From Christensenella sp. UBA7102 (GTDB taxonomy: Bacteria > Bacillota > Clostridia > Christensenellales > UBA1750), in assembly GCA_002492415.1 (NCBI GenBank), contig DKYK01000085.1, positions 1 to 26,816 on the forward strand: a stretch of DNA of 26,816 nt, given 5' to 3'. Of this stretch, positions 1-7,944 are shown piece by piece. Position numbers and translations under genes: made by a program. Numbering within the stretch: position 1 is the stretch's first letter; every line of letters begins with the position of its first letter. Below the pieces are notes generated by a model. The model was not told where the DNA came from and searched no databases. It worked only from the letters and a program-made list of their open reading frames with translations.

Positions 1-33
1 TGTCGATTTTTGTCAATAGGGAGATGTTGAACA

Positions 34-73
34 AACAACAGCATGACCGAATCGCTTCGATCATGCTGTTGTT
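34..73 (-). terminator. Hairpin after the glycosidase gene, possible terminator
   Basis: A perfect 13-bp inverted repeat (34-46 against 61-73) encloses a loop that can itself form a small CGAA/TTCG hairpin. It starts 8 nt past the stop of the minus-strand glycosidase gene, where a terminator is expected. No clear T run follows on the minus strand (TGTTGTTCAACATC), so intrinsic termination is uncertain. It could instead be a 3' stabilising structure. Confidence 0.4.
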
Positions 74-80
74 GGGCTTA

Positions 81-1376
81 TTAAACTGTGCGATGCGTTA
101 TGGCCTCCAGAATGAGCAGCCAGTCGCAGCCCTTGCCCTGGGTGGGCGGCGCAAACAAATTGCGGCCCTCGGGCGGCAGTATGGCGAACGCCCGCTCTGC
201 ACCCGTGCGCGGATCAAACCACAGCGCCCGCACCTGTACGGCTGTGGGGAACAGCGAAAGGTCCAGGGTAAACGGCACGCCCAGCGGGCTGTAGACGTAA
301 GCGTACCCATCCCCGCGCGCCGCCGCCATGTGTCCCATTCCGGCCAGGTCTTCCTGCAGCAGCTCGGGAGCGGGACGCAGCGAGAAGTAGTCGCGTTCCA
401 GCCGCAGACGCTTTACATAGCCCATCTGCCGCGCGCCGGGATGCTCCAGCGCCGTGCGCCAGGGGTAGGGGAAGTAGGAAGAGGGCTCCGTCGTCATGGA
501 CCAGATGCAGTGATTGCCGTAGGTGTGCCCGCACGCGCCTGCCAGCACGTCCCAGTAGGCGTTCTGCCGCACGTCGTCCTCATTCCAGAACCAACCAATT
601 TGGTCATTGAAGCAGGCCGGATGATCCTCGTAGCGCGGCTCGGAATCCAGATAGGGCTTGTCCGACGCTGCAGCCATTTTGTGCATCACCGCGTCGCTCT
701 GATAGCATTGCTCGATGCCGTGTCCCGTCTGCGCGGTGTGGAAGTCAATGTAGTCCGCGTCGAGCAGGAAATCCGTAGAATCCCGCGCGCCCGGGGGATG
801 GAAGGTGATCAGGTGGTTCGGGTCCACCTCGCGGATGCCGCGCGCCATTGCGTCGACCACGCGGCGATGCGCAGCCTCCAACGACCGATCACCGCCCAGC
901 ATCCAGATCAGGTTCCAGCGGTCCCGATACCGCGCCGCGATCCACTTACCGTAGAGATACGCGTTCTCCTCGTTGAACACCACCGGGCCCTTACCCCAGC
1001 ACAGGTTGATCTTATCTCCCCAGGTGGGCAGCAGCGCGATCACGATTCCGTGCGCTGCTGCGATGTCCAGCGCGTGATCCACATGCGCCCAGTAGGAGTA
1101 TTCGCCGTCCGTGTCGGGCTGGGTGGGATCGGGCAGCCCGTCTGAAAACTTCAGCGGCAGACTTCCGTGTGCATTGGGCACCGTCAGGCCCTCAAATTCC
1201 GCCAGCGCCACGCATTGGCTCACCGTGAAGCCCTGCGCCGCGCGCACGGAAAAATAATGCTCCAATTCGTCTGCATGCAGCCGATGGAATAGCTCCCATG
1301 CCGTGTCTCCCAAGTAGAAAAATGGTTCGCCCGTGTCCCAGGCAAGATATCGTCCGCGAACGGTAAGTGTCTTCAT
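81..1376 (-). CDS. DUF4038 / apiosidase-like (GH140-type) glycoside hydrolase
   Basis: This 431-residue protein has the layout of the DUF4038 family: a TIM-barrel glycosidase domain (about 1-330) followed by a small beta domain ending in a DWLLILE-type strand, as in the putative collagen-binding domain. The start YLAWDTGEPFFYLGDTAWELF is typical of the family. Likely catalytic acids are Asp163 in the WMLGGD motif and Glu246 in DSEPRYE, assigned by analogy with characterised GH140 apiosidases. There is no signal peptide, so it should act in the cytoplasm on imported plant-glycan oligosaccharides. GAGAGGTG precedes the ATG. It stands alone, with a patatin gene and its terminator upstream and no sugar transporter nearby. 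The family is fairly sure, the substrate unknown. Confidence 0.8.
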   Translation of the reverse strand: MKTLTVRGRYLAWDTGEPFFYLGDTAWELFHRLHADELEHYFSVRAAQGFTVSQCVALAEFEGLTVPNAHGSLPLKFSDGLPDPTQPDTDGEYSYWAHVDHALDIAAAHGIVIALLPTWGDKINLCWGKGPVVFNEENAYLYGKWIAARYRDRWNLIWMLGGDRSLEAAHRRVVDAMARGIREVDPNHLITFHPPGARDSTDFLLDADYIDFHTAQTGHGIEQCYQSDAVMHKMAAASDKPYLDSEPRYEDHPACFNDQIGWFWNEDDVRQNAYWDVLAGACGHTYGNHCIWSMTTEPSSYFPYPWRTALEHPGARQMGYVKRLRLERDYFSLRPAPELLQEDLAGMGHMAAARGDGYAYVYSPLGVPFTLDLSLFPTAVQVRALWFDPRTGAERAFAILPPEGRNLFAPPTQGKGCDWLLILEAITHRTV

Positions 1377-1426
1377 CTCTGTGCACCTCTCTTTATTTTT
1401 GTGACTTTCTATATCAATACAACAAA

Positions 1427-1465
1427 CCCCCTGCGTTTTCCTTCCGCCTTAGAAGCCGCAGGGGG
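1427..1465 (-). terminator. Intrinsic terminator of the patatin gene
   Basis: CCCCCTGCG (1427-1435) pairs perfectly with CGCAGGGGG (1457-1465). On the minus strand the stem is followed by TTTGTTGTATTG. It begins 5 nt past the patatin stop codon and separates that gene from the glycosidase gene. Confidence 0.75.
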
Positions 1466-1469
1466 CTGT

Positions 1470-2336
1470 TTATTTTTTCAGCATATTTTCCGCGTCGGAG
1501 AGGAAGCCGCGCAGCGCGGCCATCTGTGTCCGCGCCTGCGCTGCGCCCTCTTCGTACACCGCATGCAGTCGCTCGGGCTTTTTTTCAAATACATCCACAT
1601 CCATTTTTTCAGGATAAAACACCAATGCCCGTCCCTCTTTTTCCAGCGTGGCCAGACGCTTGCGCTGCGCATTGTACACCTCGTGGCGCAAGCGAATCGT
1701 CTTGACCATATCGGGATATGTCCGCAGCAATCGCCGGTATAGACCCATTATGGGCACGGCGGACTTCACGTAATCGCGCGGGCGCGTCAGCACCACGACC
1801 ACTTTGTCGCAGTGCCGCAGAGCTTCGTCGAACGGGATGGGATCGGACGTCCCGCCGTCCAGATAGTTTCCGCCCTCCACCGTGACGATGGGGGAGAAGA
1901 GGGGGATGGAGCTTGATGCACGGAAGTAGTCGTTGAGCACCTCTCGCCTTGGGTTTTCCACATATCGCGCCTGGCCCGACTGCACATCCGTCACGCCGAT
2001 GACCGTTCGCGTGCCCGCACCATAAAAGGTATCGTAGTCAAACTGCTCATACTTCGCAGGAATCTCATTGAATATGAAGTCCATGCCGAACATGGAGTGC
2101 TCTTTGCGCAGCAGATTGCTCAAGGAAAGGTATCGACGATCAGGCAGATAGGTTTCGACTATGCGCTGTCCGCGTCCAGCTTGACGGGAGGCGTAGGACG
2201 CCGCATTGCATGCTCCCGCCGATACCCCGATAACATAAGGAAAGTACAGCTTTTCCTCAAGCAATACATCCAGAATCCCCAGCGTATACGACCCGCGCAT
2301 CCCGCCGCCTTCCAAAACCAATCCCACTCTCGCCAC
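1470..2336 (-). CDS. Patatin-like phospholipase / serine esterase (RssA/YjjU type)
   Basis: A 288-residue bacterial patatin. Visible hallmarks are the glycine-rich oxyanion motif EGGGMRG (9-15), the nucleophile elbow GVSAG with Ser39, and DGG with Asp160 completing the Ser-Asp dyad. The family hydrolyses acyl esters of lipids; the natural substrate of this small cytoplasmic type is unknown. Translation starts at GTG, with AGGTGG just upstream. It lies 87 bp downstream of the amino-acid transporter ATPase gene on the same strand with no convincing terminator between, so some read-through is possible, but no functional link is obvious. Its own terminator follows at once. Confidence 0.88.
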   Translation of the reverse strand: MARVGLVLEGGGMRGSYTLGILDVLLEEKLYFPYVIGVSAGACNAASYASRQAGRGQRIVETYLPDRRYLSLSNLLRKEHSMFGMDFIFNEIPAKYEQFDYDTFYGAGTRTVIGVTDVQSGQARYVENPRREVLNDYFRASSSIPLFSPIVTVEGGNYLDGGTSDPIPFDEALRHCDKVVVVLTRPRDYVKSAVPIMGLYRRLLRTYPDMVKTIRLRHEVYNAQRKRLATLEKEGRALVFYPEKMDVDVFEKKPERLHAVYEEGAAQARTQMAALRGFLSDAENMLKK

Positions 2337-2423
2337 TGTGCACCACCTGTCCTTTTAGCACAACCCATATCCGCTTTCTTTTGCAGCTTATCTTTAAAGA
2401 AAGAAAAGCGCGTGCCCCCGTCC

Positions 2424-3173
2424 CTAATGCAGCACCTTGCCCAGGAACTCGCGCAGGCGGTCGCTCTTGGGATGTTCAAAGATCTCCTCAGGGGCGCCGT
2501 CCTCGGCGATGACGCCGTTTTCCATGAAGAGAATGCGGTTGGCGACCTTTCGCGCAAAGCCCATCTCATGAGAGACCACGACCATGGTCATGCCGTCGGC
2601 GGCGAGCTGCTGCATCACGTCGAGCACTTCGCCCACCATTTCGGGGTCCAGCGCGGAGGTGGGTTCGTCAAAGAGCATCACGTCTGGGTGCATGGCCAAT
2701 GCGCGCACGATGGCGATGCGCTGACGCTGACCGCCGGAGAGCTGCGAGGGAAAGGCACGCGCCTTGTCCTGCAGGTTTACACGGCCGAGCAGCTGCATCG
2801 CTTCCTGCTCCGCCTGCTCCTTGGGCGCGCCCTTTACGATGACAGGCGCCAGAGTAATATTGTCCAGAACGGTCAGGTTACTGAACAGGTTGAACTGCTG
2901 GAACACCATGCCCATGCGTTCGCGCAGCTCGTTGAGAGCCTTGCCCTTGGCATGTACAACGGATTGCCCCTCAAACAGGATCTCGCCGCCAGTGGGGGTT
3001 TCCAGCCGGTTCAGGCAGCGCAAAAAGGTGGACTTACCCGCGCCGGACGCGCCGATTACGACGATGACCTCGCCTTTGCGGATTACGGTGTTGACCCCTT
3101 TGAGCACCTCCAGCTTGCCAAAGTGCATCTTGAGGTCCTGTACGGTCAAAATAATATCATGTTCAGCGGGCAC
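2424..3173 (-). CDS. Polar amino-acid ABC transporter, ATP-binding protein
   Basis: This 249-residue ATPase belongs to the GlnQ/HisP group. Walker A GASGAGKST is at 41-49, the Q-loop at FQQFNLF, the signature LSGGQRQR from 145, Walker B VMLFDE at 165-170, and the switch His at 202 (VVSHEM). It powers uptake with the permease, whose gene end it overlaps by 11 bp. The start is GTG, about 10 nt after GGAGG that lies inside the permease gene, so the two are translationally coupled. It completes the binding protein-permease-ATPase set. The substrate (glutamine, arginine, cystine or another amino acid) cannot be read from the ATPase. Confidence 0.93.
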   Translation of the reverse strand: MPAEHDIILTVQDLKMHFGKLEVLKGVNTVIRKGEVIVVIGASGAGKSTFLRCLNRLETPTGGEILFEGQSVVHAKGKALNELRERMGMVFQQFNLFSNLTVLDNITLAPVIVKGAPKEQAEQEAMQLLGRVNLQDKARAFPSQLSGGQRQRIAIVRALAMHPDVMLFDEPTSALDPEMVGEVLDVMQQLAADGMTMVVVSHEMGFARKVANRILFMENGVIAEDGAPEEIFEHPKSDRLREFLGKVLH

Positions 3174-3852
3174 TGCGCTTCATCCTCCCTTCCAATACGC
3201 CCAGCAGGCGCGAGGTGGTAAAGGTCATCACAAAGTAGATCAGCGCGCAGACGATCAGCGACTCAAAGTAGCGGTAGGAGCTGGAGTACACCTGCGAGGT
3301 GTTGAACATCAACTCAGTGATGCCAATGACCGTGACAATGGATGATTCCTTGATGACGGTGACAAATTCGTTGCCCAGCGCGGGCAGTATGTTCTTGAAC
3401 GCCTGCGGCAGCACCACGCGGCGCATGGTTTGCCAGGAAGTCATGCCCAGCGAGCGGGCGGCCTCGGTCTGCCCCTTGTCCACCGCCTGGATGCCTGCGC
3501 GCACGATTTCACCCACGTATGCACCGGAGTTCAGGCCCATGGCCAGTATGCCTGAGGCAAAGCGCGGAAAATCAAATCCCAATCCAGATATGTTCGGAAT
3601 TTTGACGCCGATCTGCGGCAGCGCATAAAAGATGAAAAAAATCTGCACCATCAGAGGCGTGCCGCGGATAAACTCCGTATAGGCTGCCGACAACAGCGAC
3701 AAGGGCTTGAACTTTCCCAGGCGCATCAGCGCAAGAAAGATGCCCAGGATCAGGCCCAGCACCACCGTGAACAGGGACAGCACCAGCGTCGTGCCTGCGC
3801 CGCGCAGGAACATCGGCCAGTATTTGCTCAGAAAGCTGAAATTCAGATTCAT
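3163..3852 (-). CDS. Polar amino-acid ABC transporter, permease
   Basis: A 229-residue membrane protein of the HisM/GlnP family. It starts with a short polar stretch, then shows about five hydrophobic helices. The cytoplasmic coupling loop reads EAARSLGMTSWQTMRRVVLPQAFKNILPALGNEF, split here by role: EAARSLGM contacts the ATPase and LPQAFKNILPALGN follows it. The TFIRGTPLMVQ-like stretch (EFIRGTPLMVQIFF) is also typical of this family. It starts at ATG after AAAGGG. The gene lies between the lipoprotein gene (109 bp upstream, with a hairpin in the gap) and the ATPase gene (overlapping). Only one permease gene is present, so it probably works as a homodimer. Confidence 0.92.
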   Translation of the reverse strand: MNLNFSFLSKYWPMFLRGAGTTLVLSLFTVVLGLILGIFLALMRLGKFKPLSLLSAAYTEFIRGTPLMVQIFFIFYALPQIGVKIPNISGLGFDFPRFASGILAMGLNSGAYVGEIVRAGIQAVDKGQTEAARSLGMTSWQTMRRVVLPQAFKNILPALGNEFVTVIKESSIVTVIGITELMFNTSQVYSSSYRYFESLIVCALIYFVMTFTTSRLLGVLEGRMKRSAR

Positions 3853-3903
3853 TTGACGAACCCTTTCTGTTTGGTAAGGAGGATAACTCCATCCATAGGG
3901 AAA

Positions 3904-3933
3904 GACGCGGATCAGTTGAAACCAATCCGCGTC
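3904..3933 (-). terminator. Intra-operon hairpin between binding protein and permease
   Basis: GACGCGGAT (3904-3912) and ATCCGCGTC (3925-3933) form a perfect 9-bp stem with a 12-nt loop. On the minus strand it is followed by TTTCCCTATG. It sits between the binding-protein stop (3962) and the permease start (3852). Such leaky terminators or mRNA-stabilising hairpins are common there and give more binding protein than membrane components. Confidence 0.6.
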
Positions 3934-3961
3934 CTCGCGTCAGCGTAAAGCAATCAGGATC

Positions 3962-4897
3962 TTAGTCCTCAATGATCTGGTCGATGGCCAGCGCGACGGC
4001 CTCGTCGTAGATCTTCTGCATTTCGCCGTTCGCCTTCATCTCCTCAATGACCTCGTTGATGAAAGCCACCAGATCCTCCTTGCCCTTGGCAACGGGGATG
4101 GCCACGCCGCCCTCTTCAACGGGCATCTCGAAGGAGCAGACCACCAGCTCGCCGGCATAGGCCGCAGCATAGCAGTCGGCAACGGGCTTCTCCAGGCAGA
4201 TGGCGTCGATGTTGCCGGTTTTGAGCTCCTGAATCAGCGTGGAGGTCTTGGGCAGAATCAGGGAAGTGGCGTTGGTCATTTCCTCGGTCAGCAGCGTGTT
4301 TTGCGCGGTGCCCTGCTGCGCGCCGATGGTCTTGCCGTCAAAGCTCTCCTTGGCGGTGAAGGAATCCACCTCGTCGGCGCGAACCAGGAAGCAGTTGGTG
4401 GTGTCGTAGTAGTTGGCGGAGAAATCCACTACTTCCTCGCGCTCGGCGGTGGGGGTGATGGAAGCTGCGATGTCCACGGTGCCGGCCTGCACAGCGGGGA
4501 TCAGAGAGTCGAAGGCCATCTCGGACTTGACCAGCTTGACGCCCAGCTTGTCGGCGATGGCCTGCGCCAGCGCGACATCCATGCCCACGCCAACGGATTC
4601 GCCGTTCTCAATCACGATGAACTCAAAGGGCGGGTAGGTGGACTCGGTGCCCAGAATCAGCTCGCCGCGCTCGCGGATGGCATCCAGCGTGGGGGTGGCT
4701 TCCGCACTTTCTTCGGGCGCGGGAGTTTCGTCAGCCGTCGCGGTTTCATCAGCAGGGGCGTCGGTCGCAGCGGGGGTCTCGGTCGCCTCGGGAGCATCCG
4801 AAACGGCGGGAGTTCCGGTGGAAGAGCAGCCCGCGACTACCGCGACGAGCATCATCATCGCGCAAACGAGCGCCAGCAGTTTTGTCATCTTTTTCAT
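3962..4897 (-). CDS. Polar amino-acid ABC transporter, substrate-binding lipoprotein
   Basis: A family-3 extracellular solute-binding protein. The frame opens at a TTG at 4921, but the natural start is the ATG at 4897, giving MKKMTKLLALV, with AAGGAG upstream. A lipoprotein signal ends in VVAGC, so the mature protein is lipid-anchored outside the membrane. An acidic Pro/Thr/Glu-rich linker of roughly 40 residues follows, then the two-lobed domain beginning at GELILGTESTYPPFEF, with the family motif GMDVALAQAIADKLG. It captures an amino acid for the permease and ATPase encoded next. Ligand identity is undetermined. A good sigma-A promoter and several dyads lie upstream. Confidence 0.92.
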   Translation of the reverse strand: MKKMTKLLALVCAMMMLVAVVAGCSSTGTPAVSDAPEATETPAATDAPADETATADETPAPEESAEATPTLDAIRERGELILGTESTYPPFEFIVIENGESVGVGMDVALAQAIADKLGVKLVKSEMAFDSLIPAVQAGTVDIAASITPTAEREEVVDFSANYYDTTNCFLVRADEVDSFTAKESFDGKTIGAQQGTAQNTLLTEEMTNATSLILPKTSTLIQELKTGNIDAICLEKPVADCYAAAYAGELVVCSFEMPVEEGGVAIPVAKGKEDLVAFINEVIEEMKANGEMQKIYDEAVALAIDQIIED

Positions 4898-4939
4898 CTC
4901 AAAAAACAACTCCTTTTGCAAGGTAAAATCACAAATCCG

Positions 4940-4968
4940 ATTATAACCACATCTGCGGGGTTATGCAA
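4940..4968 (-). promoter_or_regulatory. Sigma-A promoter of the amino-acid ABC operon
   Basis: On the minus strand TATAAT (4940-4945) is preceded by TTGCAT (4963-4968) with exactly 17 bp between. The predicted transcription start is near 4933, about 35 nt before the ATG of the binding-protein gene. Confidence 0.7.
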
Positions 4969-5028
4969 GCAATAACGCATAATTTTACAGAAATTCGCAC
5001 TGTAAATGGATATATACATGCGTTATGC
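4961..5028. promoter_or_regulatory. Cluster of dyads upstream of the amino-acid ABC promoter
   Basis: Three inverted repeats overlap here. TTATGC-N10-GCATAA (4961-4982) covers the -35 box, a repressor-like position. TTTACAG-N9-CTGTAAA (4984-5006) lies at about -51 to -73, an activator-like position. A wider pair, GCAATAACGCAT (4969-4980) and ATGCGTTATGC (5018-5028), encloses both. They suggest binding by at least one dimeric regulator; which one is unknown. Confidence 0.5.
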
Positions 5029-5039
5029 AATCCGACAGC

Positions 5040-6314
5040 CTATAAAATAAATTTTTGCGCTTCATGCCACACTTTTTCAGCGGCGGCCTGCGCCCGTTCG
5101 GCCTCCTGCCGCATCTGCGCGCAGTCATGCTCGCAGACGCGTCCGTCCACCATGCGCAGCGCGATGTCGCGGCATTGTCCACGGTATACCAGCTCGATCA
5201 ACGGGTAGTTGTGCGGCGCAAGGCAGCACGGATCCACCACCAGCAGGTCCGCGCAGAATCCCGGCTCGATGCGCCCCAGTTTGCGGTGCAGTCCCTGCGC
5301 GCCCGCGATCGTCGCCGCGTAAAAGGCGTCGCTGGCCTGGAACTGCGAGGCGTTGCTGTCCAGCTTGCCGGCAAAGGCGGCCTGACGCATTTCGTCCAGC
5401 ATGTTCATGCCGTAGTAGCCGGTGCCAAGGCACGTGTTGATATCCTGGCGCAGATTCGTCACGACGGGGAAGGGCACGCCGTCCTGCATCGCCGTCACTG
5501 CGGACATGGCCACGGTAGCGCCCGCCGTGCGCAGTCGCTCGCGGTCGAAAAAGTCTGTGTCGTAGCCGCCCACCACGATGGTGCGGTCGCACAGCACGCC
5601 CTCCTGCTGCAGCTTTCCCACAGGCGACACGCCGAACGTCATGCGGCTGAACTGCTTTTCGTATTCGCAGTACGCAGCGCGCACCATCAGGCCGTCCGCC
5701 GCGCGCGCGGCGGCGTACATGTCCTGCGAGGTAGTCTCCACAGAGTAAAGCCCCTCGCCGGGCTGGAAACGGCCGCCTGCAAGCCCCGGGTTTTGATACA
5801 GGCCGCTGTGCTCCGCATAGGGGTAGCCGTTTGCAGTTGCCTCTTCCGCGACAAAACAGCGCAGGCCGAGGCTTTGGGCCTCTTCCTTCACAAAACGGCC
5901 AAAGGCGGGGTGCGTCAGTTCCGCCAGCGTGGTTACGCCGGAATCCAGCGCCTGCCGCAGCGCCCAGCGCACGATCGCGCGCTTGTCCGCATCATTGAGC
6001 AACTGCGCCGCGATTTCCAGCATGGGAAGCACGCGCCCATGGATCATGCTTCCCTGCCATCGGGCGCGGGAATAATCTGGGATCAATCCGTTGCACAGCA
6101 CGGAAGCCGCGCACGAGGAGCCCACGTCCACAAAGCCCGGCAGTACCCACTTGCCCTCCGCGTCGATGATCTTCGCATCGGGATCGTGGATTTCCTCCTT
6201 GATGTCGGCAAACAAGCCGTCCTCGATGAGCACATCCGCGTACTTCATCTTGATGGAATGGTAACCCTCATGGATGAAGGTGATGACCAGCCCGTTCTTG
6301 ACCAGAGTTCTCAT
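5040..6314 (-). CDS. Amidohydrolase-fold protein lacking all metal ligands (probable pseudoenzyme)
   Basis: This 424-residue protein follows the chlorohydrolase/MTA-SAH-deaminase group of amidohydrolases from end to end: N-terminal beta domain, WVLPGFVD entry to the barrel, CLGTGYYGMNMLDEMR, and the closing GRIEPGFCADLLVVD segment. The residues that bind the catalytic metal are gone. The HxH after PGFVD reads VGSSC, the second-strand His region reads RAAYCEYE, the third His region reads VVGGYD, and the GTD aspartate is Gly in LGTG. It should therefore be unable to do ordinary metal-dependent deamination; a binding, scaffolding or novel catalytic role is inference. Its ATG overlaps the stop of the aldo/keto reductase gene (ATGA), so it is the last gene of that operon. 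Confidence 0.8.
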   Translation of the reverse strand: MRTLVKNGLVITFIHEGYHSIKMKYADVLIEDGLFADIKEEIHDPDAKIIDAEGKWVLPGFVDVGSSCAASVLCNGLIPDYSRARWQGSMIHGRVLPMLEIAAQLLNDADKRAIVRWALRQALDSGVTTLAELTHPAFGRFVKEEAQSLGLRCFVAEEATANGYPYAEHSGLYQNPGLAGGRFQPGEGLYSVETTSQDMYAAARAADGLMVRAAYCEYEKQFSRMTFGVSPVGKLQQEGVLCDRTIVVGGYDTDFFDRERLRTAGATVAMSAVTAMQDGVPFPVVTNLRQDINTCLGTGYYGMNMLDEMRQAAFAGKLDSNASQFQASDAFYAATIAGAQGLHRKLGRIEPGFCADLLVVDPCCLAPHNYPLIELVYRGQCRDIALRMVDGRVCEHDCAQMRQEAERAQAAAEKVWHEAQKFIL

Positions 6315-7084
6315 GCGCGCACCTCCCCGTCGTACAGCGCGTTGAGCACCGCCAGATTCTCCCGCGCCTCCGAGAGATTGGCCACGCCCAGGTTGTATAC
6401 GTCGATGAATTCGCGCCGCGCAAACGCCCAGCGCAGCGCGCCGGGAATGTCGTAGGTCAGCTCGCCCTTGCCCAGCACCTTGATGACGTACACGCCCTTG
6501 CCCTTGTCGTGCGCCTTGCGCAGCGCCGCTTCCATGTCGGAAAGCGTGCCCTCCTCAATGCGGGAGCCCTCGCGGTTGAACGGCGCGCATACGATCTGGA
6601 TTTCCGGAATATCCGCCGCGGCCGAAATCACCGGCGCGCAGTGTGTCGACAGTCCCACCGCGCGGATCACGCCTTTTTTCTGCATCTCCAGCAGATATTC
6701 AAACGCCGGCATCTTCGCCTTGAGCGTCCCCGCCGCCACCTCGTGCAGCAGGAAGATATCGATATAGCTGAGATTCAGCTCGCGCAGCGTGCGCGTCAGG
6801 TCGTATTCCGCCTCCTGGCGCGAGCGCCCATAGGTCTTGGAGGTGATCACAATTTCCTCCCGCCCAAAGTGCTTGAGCCCCTCGGCCACCTGCGTGTGGC
6901 TGCCGTAGGCGTTGTCCGTGTCCCAGAAGTTGATGCCGTGCAGCCGCGCCGCGTCGGCCAGTATGTTTCCGCCGAATTCCGGCACGCTGCGGTTGATGTG
7001 CTCGGTGCCGAAGCACACCTGGGAGACGCGCACCGGTCCCAGCATCACCTGCCGTGCGCGCACATTTTGTTCAGCCGGTATCAT
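6311..7084 (-). CDS. Aldo/keto reductase
   Basis: A 257-residue NAD(P)H-dependent oxidoreductase of the aldo/keto reductase barrel. The catalytic tetrad is complete: Asp55 and Tyr60 (WDTDNAYG), Lys83 (TSKTYG), Lys83's partner His114 (FLLHEV). It is shorter than the usual 300 or more residues and closes at the YNLGVANLSEARENL helix. GGAGG sits 7 nt before the ATG, and only 9 bp separate it from the creatininase gene. It overlaps the next gene by 4 bp. Within the operon it probably reduces or oxidises an intermediate made by the creatininase homologue and the short-chain dehydrogenase. The substrate is unknown. Confidence 0.87.
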   Translation of the reverse strand: MIPAEQNVRARQVMLGPVRVSQVCFGTEHINRSVPEFGGNILADAARLHGINFWDTDNAYGSHTQVAEGLKHFGREEIVITSKTYGRSRQEAEYDLTRTLRELNLSYIDIFLLHEVAAGTLKAKMPAFEYLLEMQKKGVIRAVGLSTHCAPVISAAADIPEIQIVCAPFNREGSRIEEGTLSDMEAALRKAHDKGKGVYVIKVLGKGELTYDIPGALRWAFARREFIDVYNLGVANLSEARENLAVLNALYDGEVRA

Positions 7085-7093
7085 GCGCCCCTC

Positions 7094-7909
7094 CTATCCG
7101 ATGTACTTGATGACCACATCGGAGATCCAGTCGGCGTACAGATCGAAGCAGGTTTCGCCCGCCTCAACGGTGGCATCCGCGGGGTCGCCCACATAGCCGG
7201 GGCACTGCGCTGTGCCCTGCGGCGCGTATACGCCCACCGCGCCGCCGTAGTAGCCCAGTCCGTCCAACTTGTAGTGCTTGTCCGACTCCGGAGGATACCA
7301 GCCCGGCAGATCATTCAGGTTCACCAATTTGGGCGCCGCGACCATCGTGCAGCTCGTCTCGTCCTCGCCGCCATGACCCTGATGTTCGGGATTTTTCAGG
7401 AATTTGGGCCACTCGTCGTTCATTGGCGGGATCCAGTTGCACACGATGGCGGTCAGCCCGTGCTCCTCGTAGAGATCCTTCGCCGCCACGTTCATGCTGG
7501 CCAGGTTTTCCGCATGGCTGACGCAGAACACGAAGCGCTTAAAGCCCGACTTGGAAAGCGACACGCACAGCTCCTTGGTCAGAGCGATCAGCGTCAGCTG
7601 GCTTACGTAGCCGTTGCCGAAGTTTTCCGTGCGCTCCCACTGGTTGGTCTGCACGCCAAAGGGGAAGGCAAAGCCCGGCACCGCTTCCATGCCCTTTTTC
7701 TCCAGGTATTGCGCCACGCGCCGCACCAATACGTTGCCCTGAAAGGTATCGCATCCCAGCGGCAGGTGCTTTCCGTGGTTCTCCAGCGCGCCGAAGGAGA
7801 ACACGATGGTGTCACAGGTTTTCAGCTTTTTCGCAAGCTCTGCCGCGGTCAGTTCCGTAATGTTCTTGGGCCCGTGTACCTCGTAGAGCAACTCTTCATT
7901 TGCATACAT
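7094..7909 (-). CDS. Creatininase-family amidohydrolase
   Basis: A 271-residue protein of the creatininase/FAPy-deformylase fold. The signature near the N-terminus, GALENHGKHLPLGCD, supplies Glu43, His45 and Asp54 as metal ligands. His132 in CVSHAEN and the acids of GHGGEDETS (178-186) complete the expected site, although the usual NGHGGN is degenerate. Members open cyclic amides or formamides (creatinine, mycofactocin peptide, FAPy). Here the substrate is unknown; the neighbours suggest catabolism of a small cyclic amide or modified sugar rather than creatinine itself. AGGGG precedes the ATG, and the gap to the upstream dehydrogenase gene is 35 bp. Confidence 0.85.
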   Translation of the reverse strand: MYANEELLYEVHGPKNITELTAAELAKKLKTCDTIVFSFGALENHGKHLPLGCDTFQGNVLVRRVAQYLEKKGMEAVPGFAFPFGVQTNQWERTENFGNGYVSQLTLIALTKELCVSLSKSGFKRFVFCVSHAENLASMNVAAKDLYEEHGLTAIVCNWIPPMNDEWPKFLKNPEHQGHGGEDETSCTMVAAPKLVNLNDLPGWYPPESDKHYKLDGLGYYGGAVGVYAPQGTAQCPGYVGDPADATVEAGETCFDLYADWISDVVIKYIG

Positions 7910-7944
7910 ATCGATCTACCCCTTTTTACATATATTTTGTGGTT

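Noticed and set aside
24..1145. 373-residue plus-strand frame over the glycosidase gene
   Set aside because: Arg/His/Val-rich antisense shadow of a GC-rich gene; no ribosome site and no domain, while the minus-strand frame matches a known family.
1390..1417. TTGATA-16-TAAAGA on the minus strand as promoter of the glycosidase gene
   Set aside because: The -10 would lie on top of the ribosome binding site, leaving no leader.
2372..2410. CGCTTTCTTTT / AAAGAAAAGCG repeat between the ATPase and patatin genes as terminator
   Set aside because: The stem needs a bulge and is AT-rich with only CGCTTT/AAAGCG pairing in register; no T run follows.
5055..6455. 466-residue plus-strand frame
   Set aside because: Antisense shadow of the amidohydrolase-like gene, rich in His/Arg/Ala with no recognisable domain.
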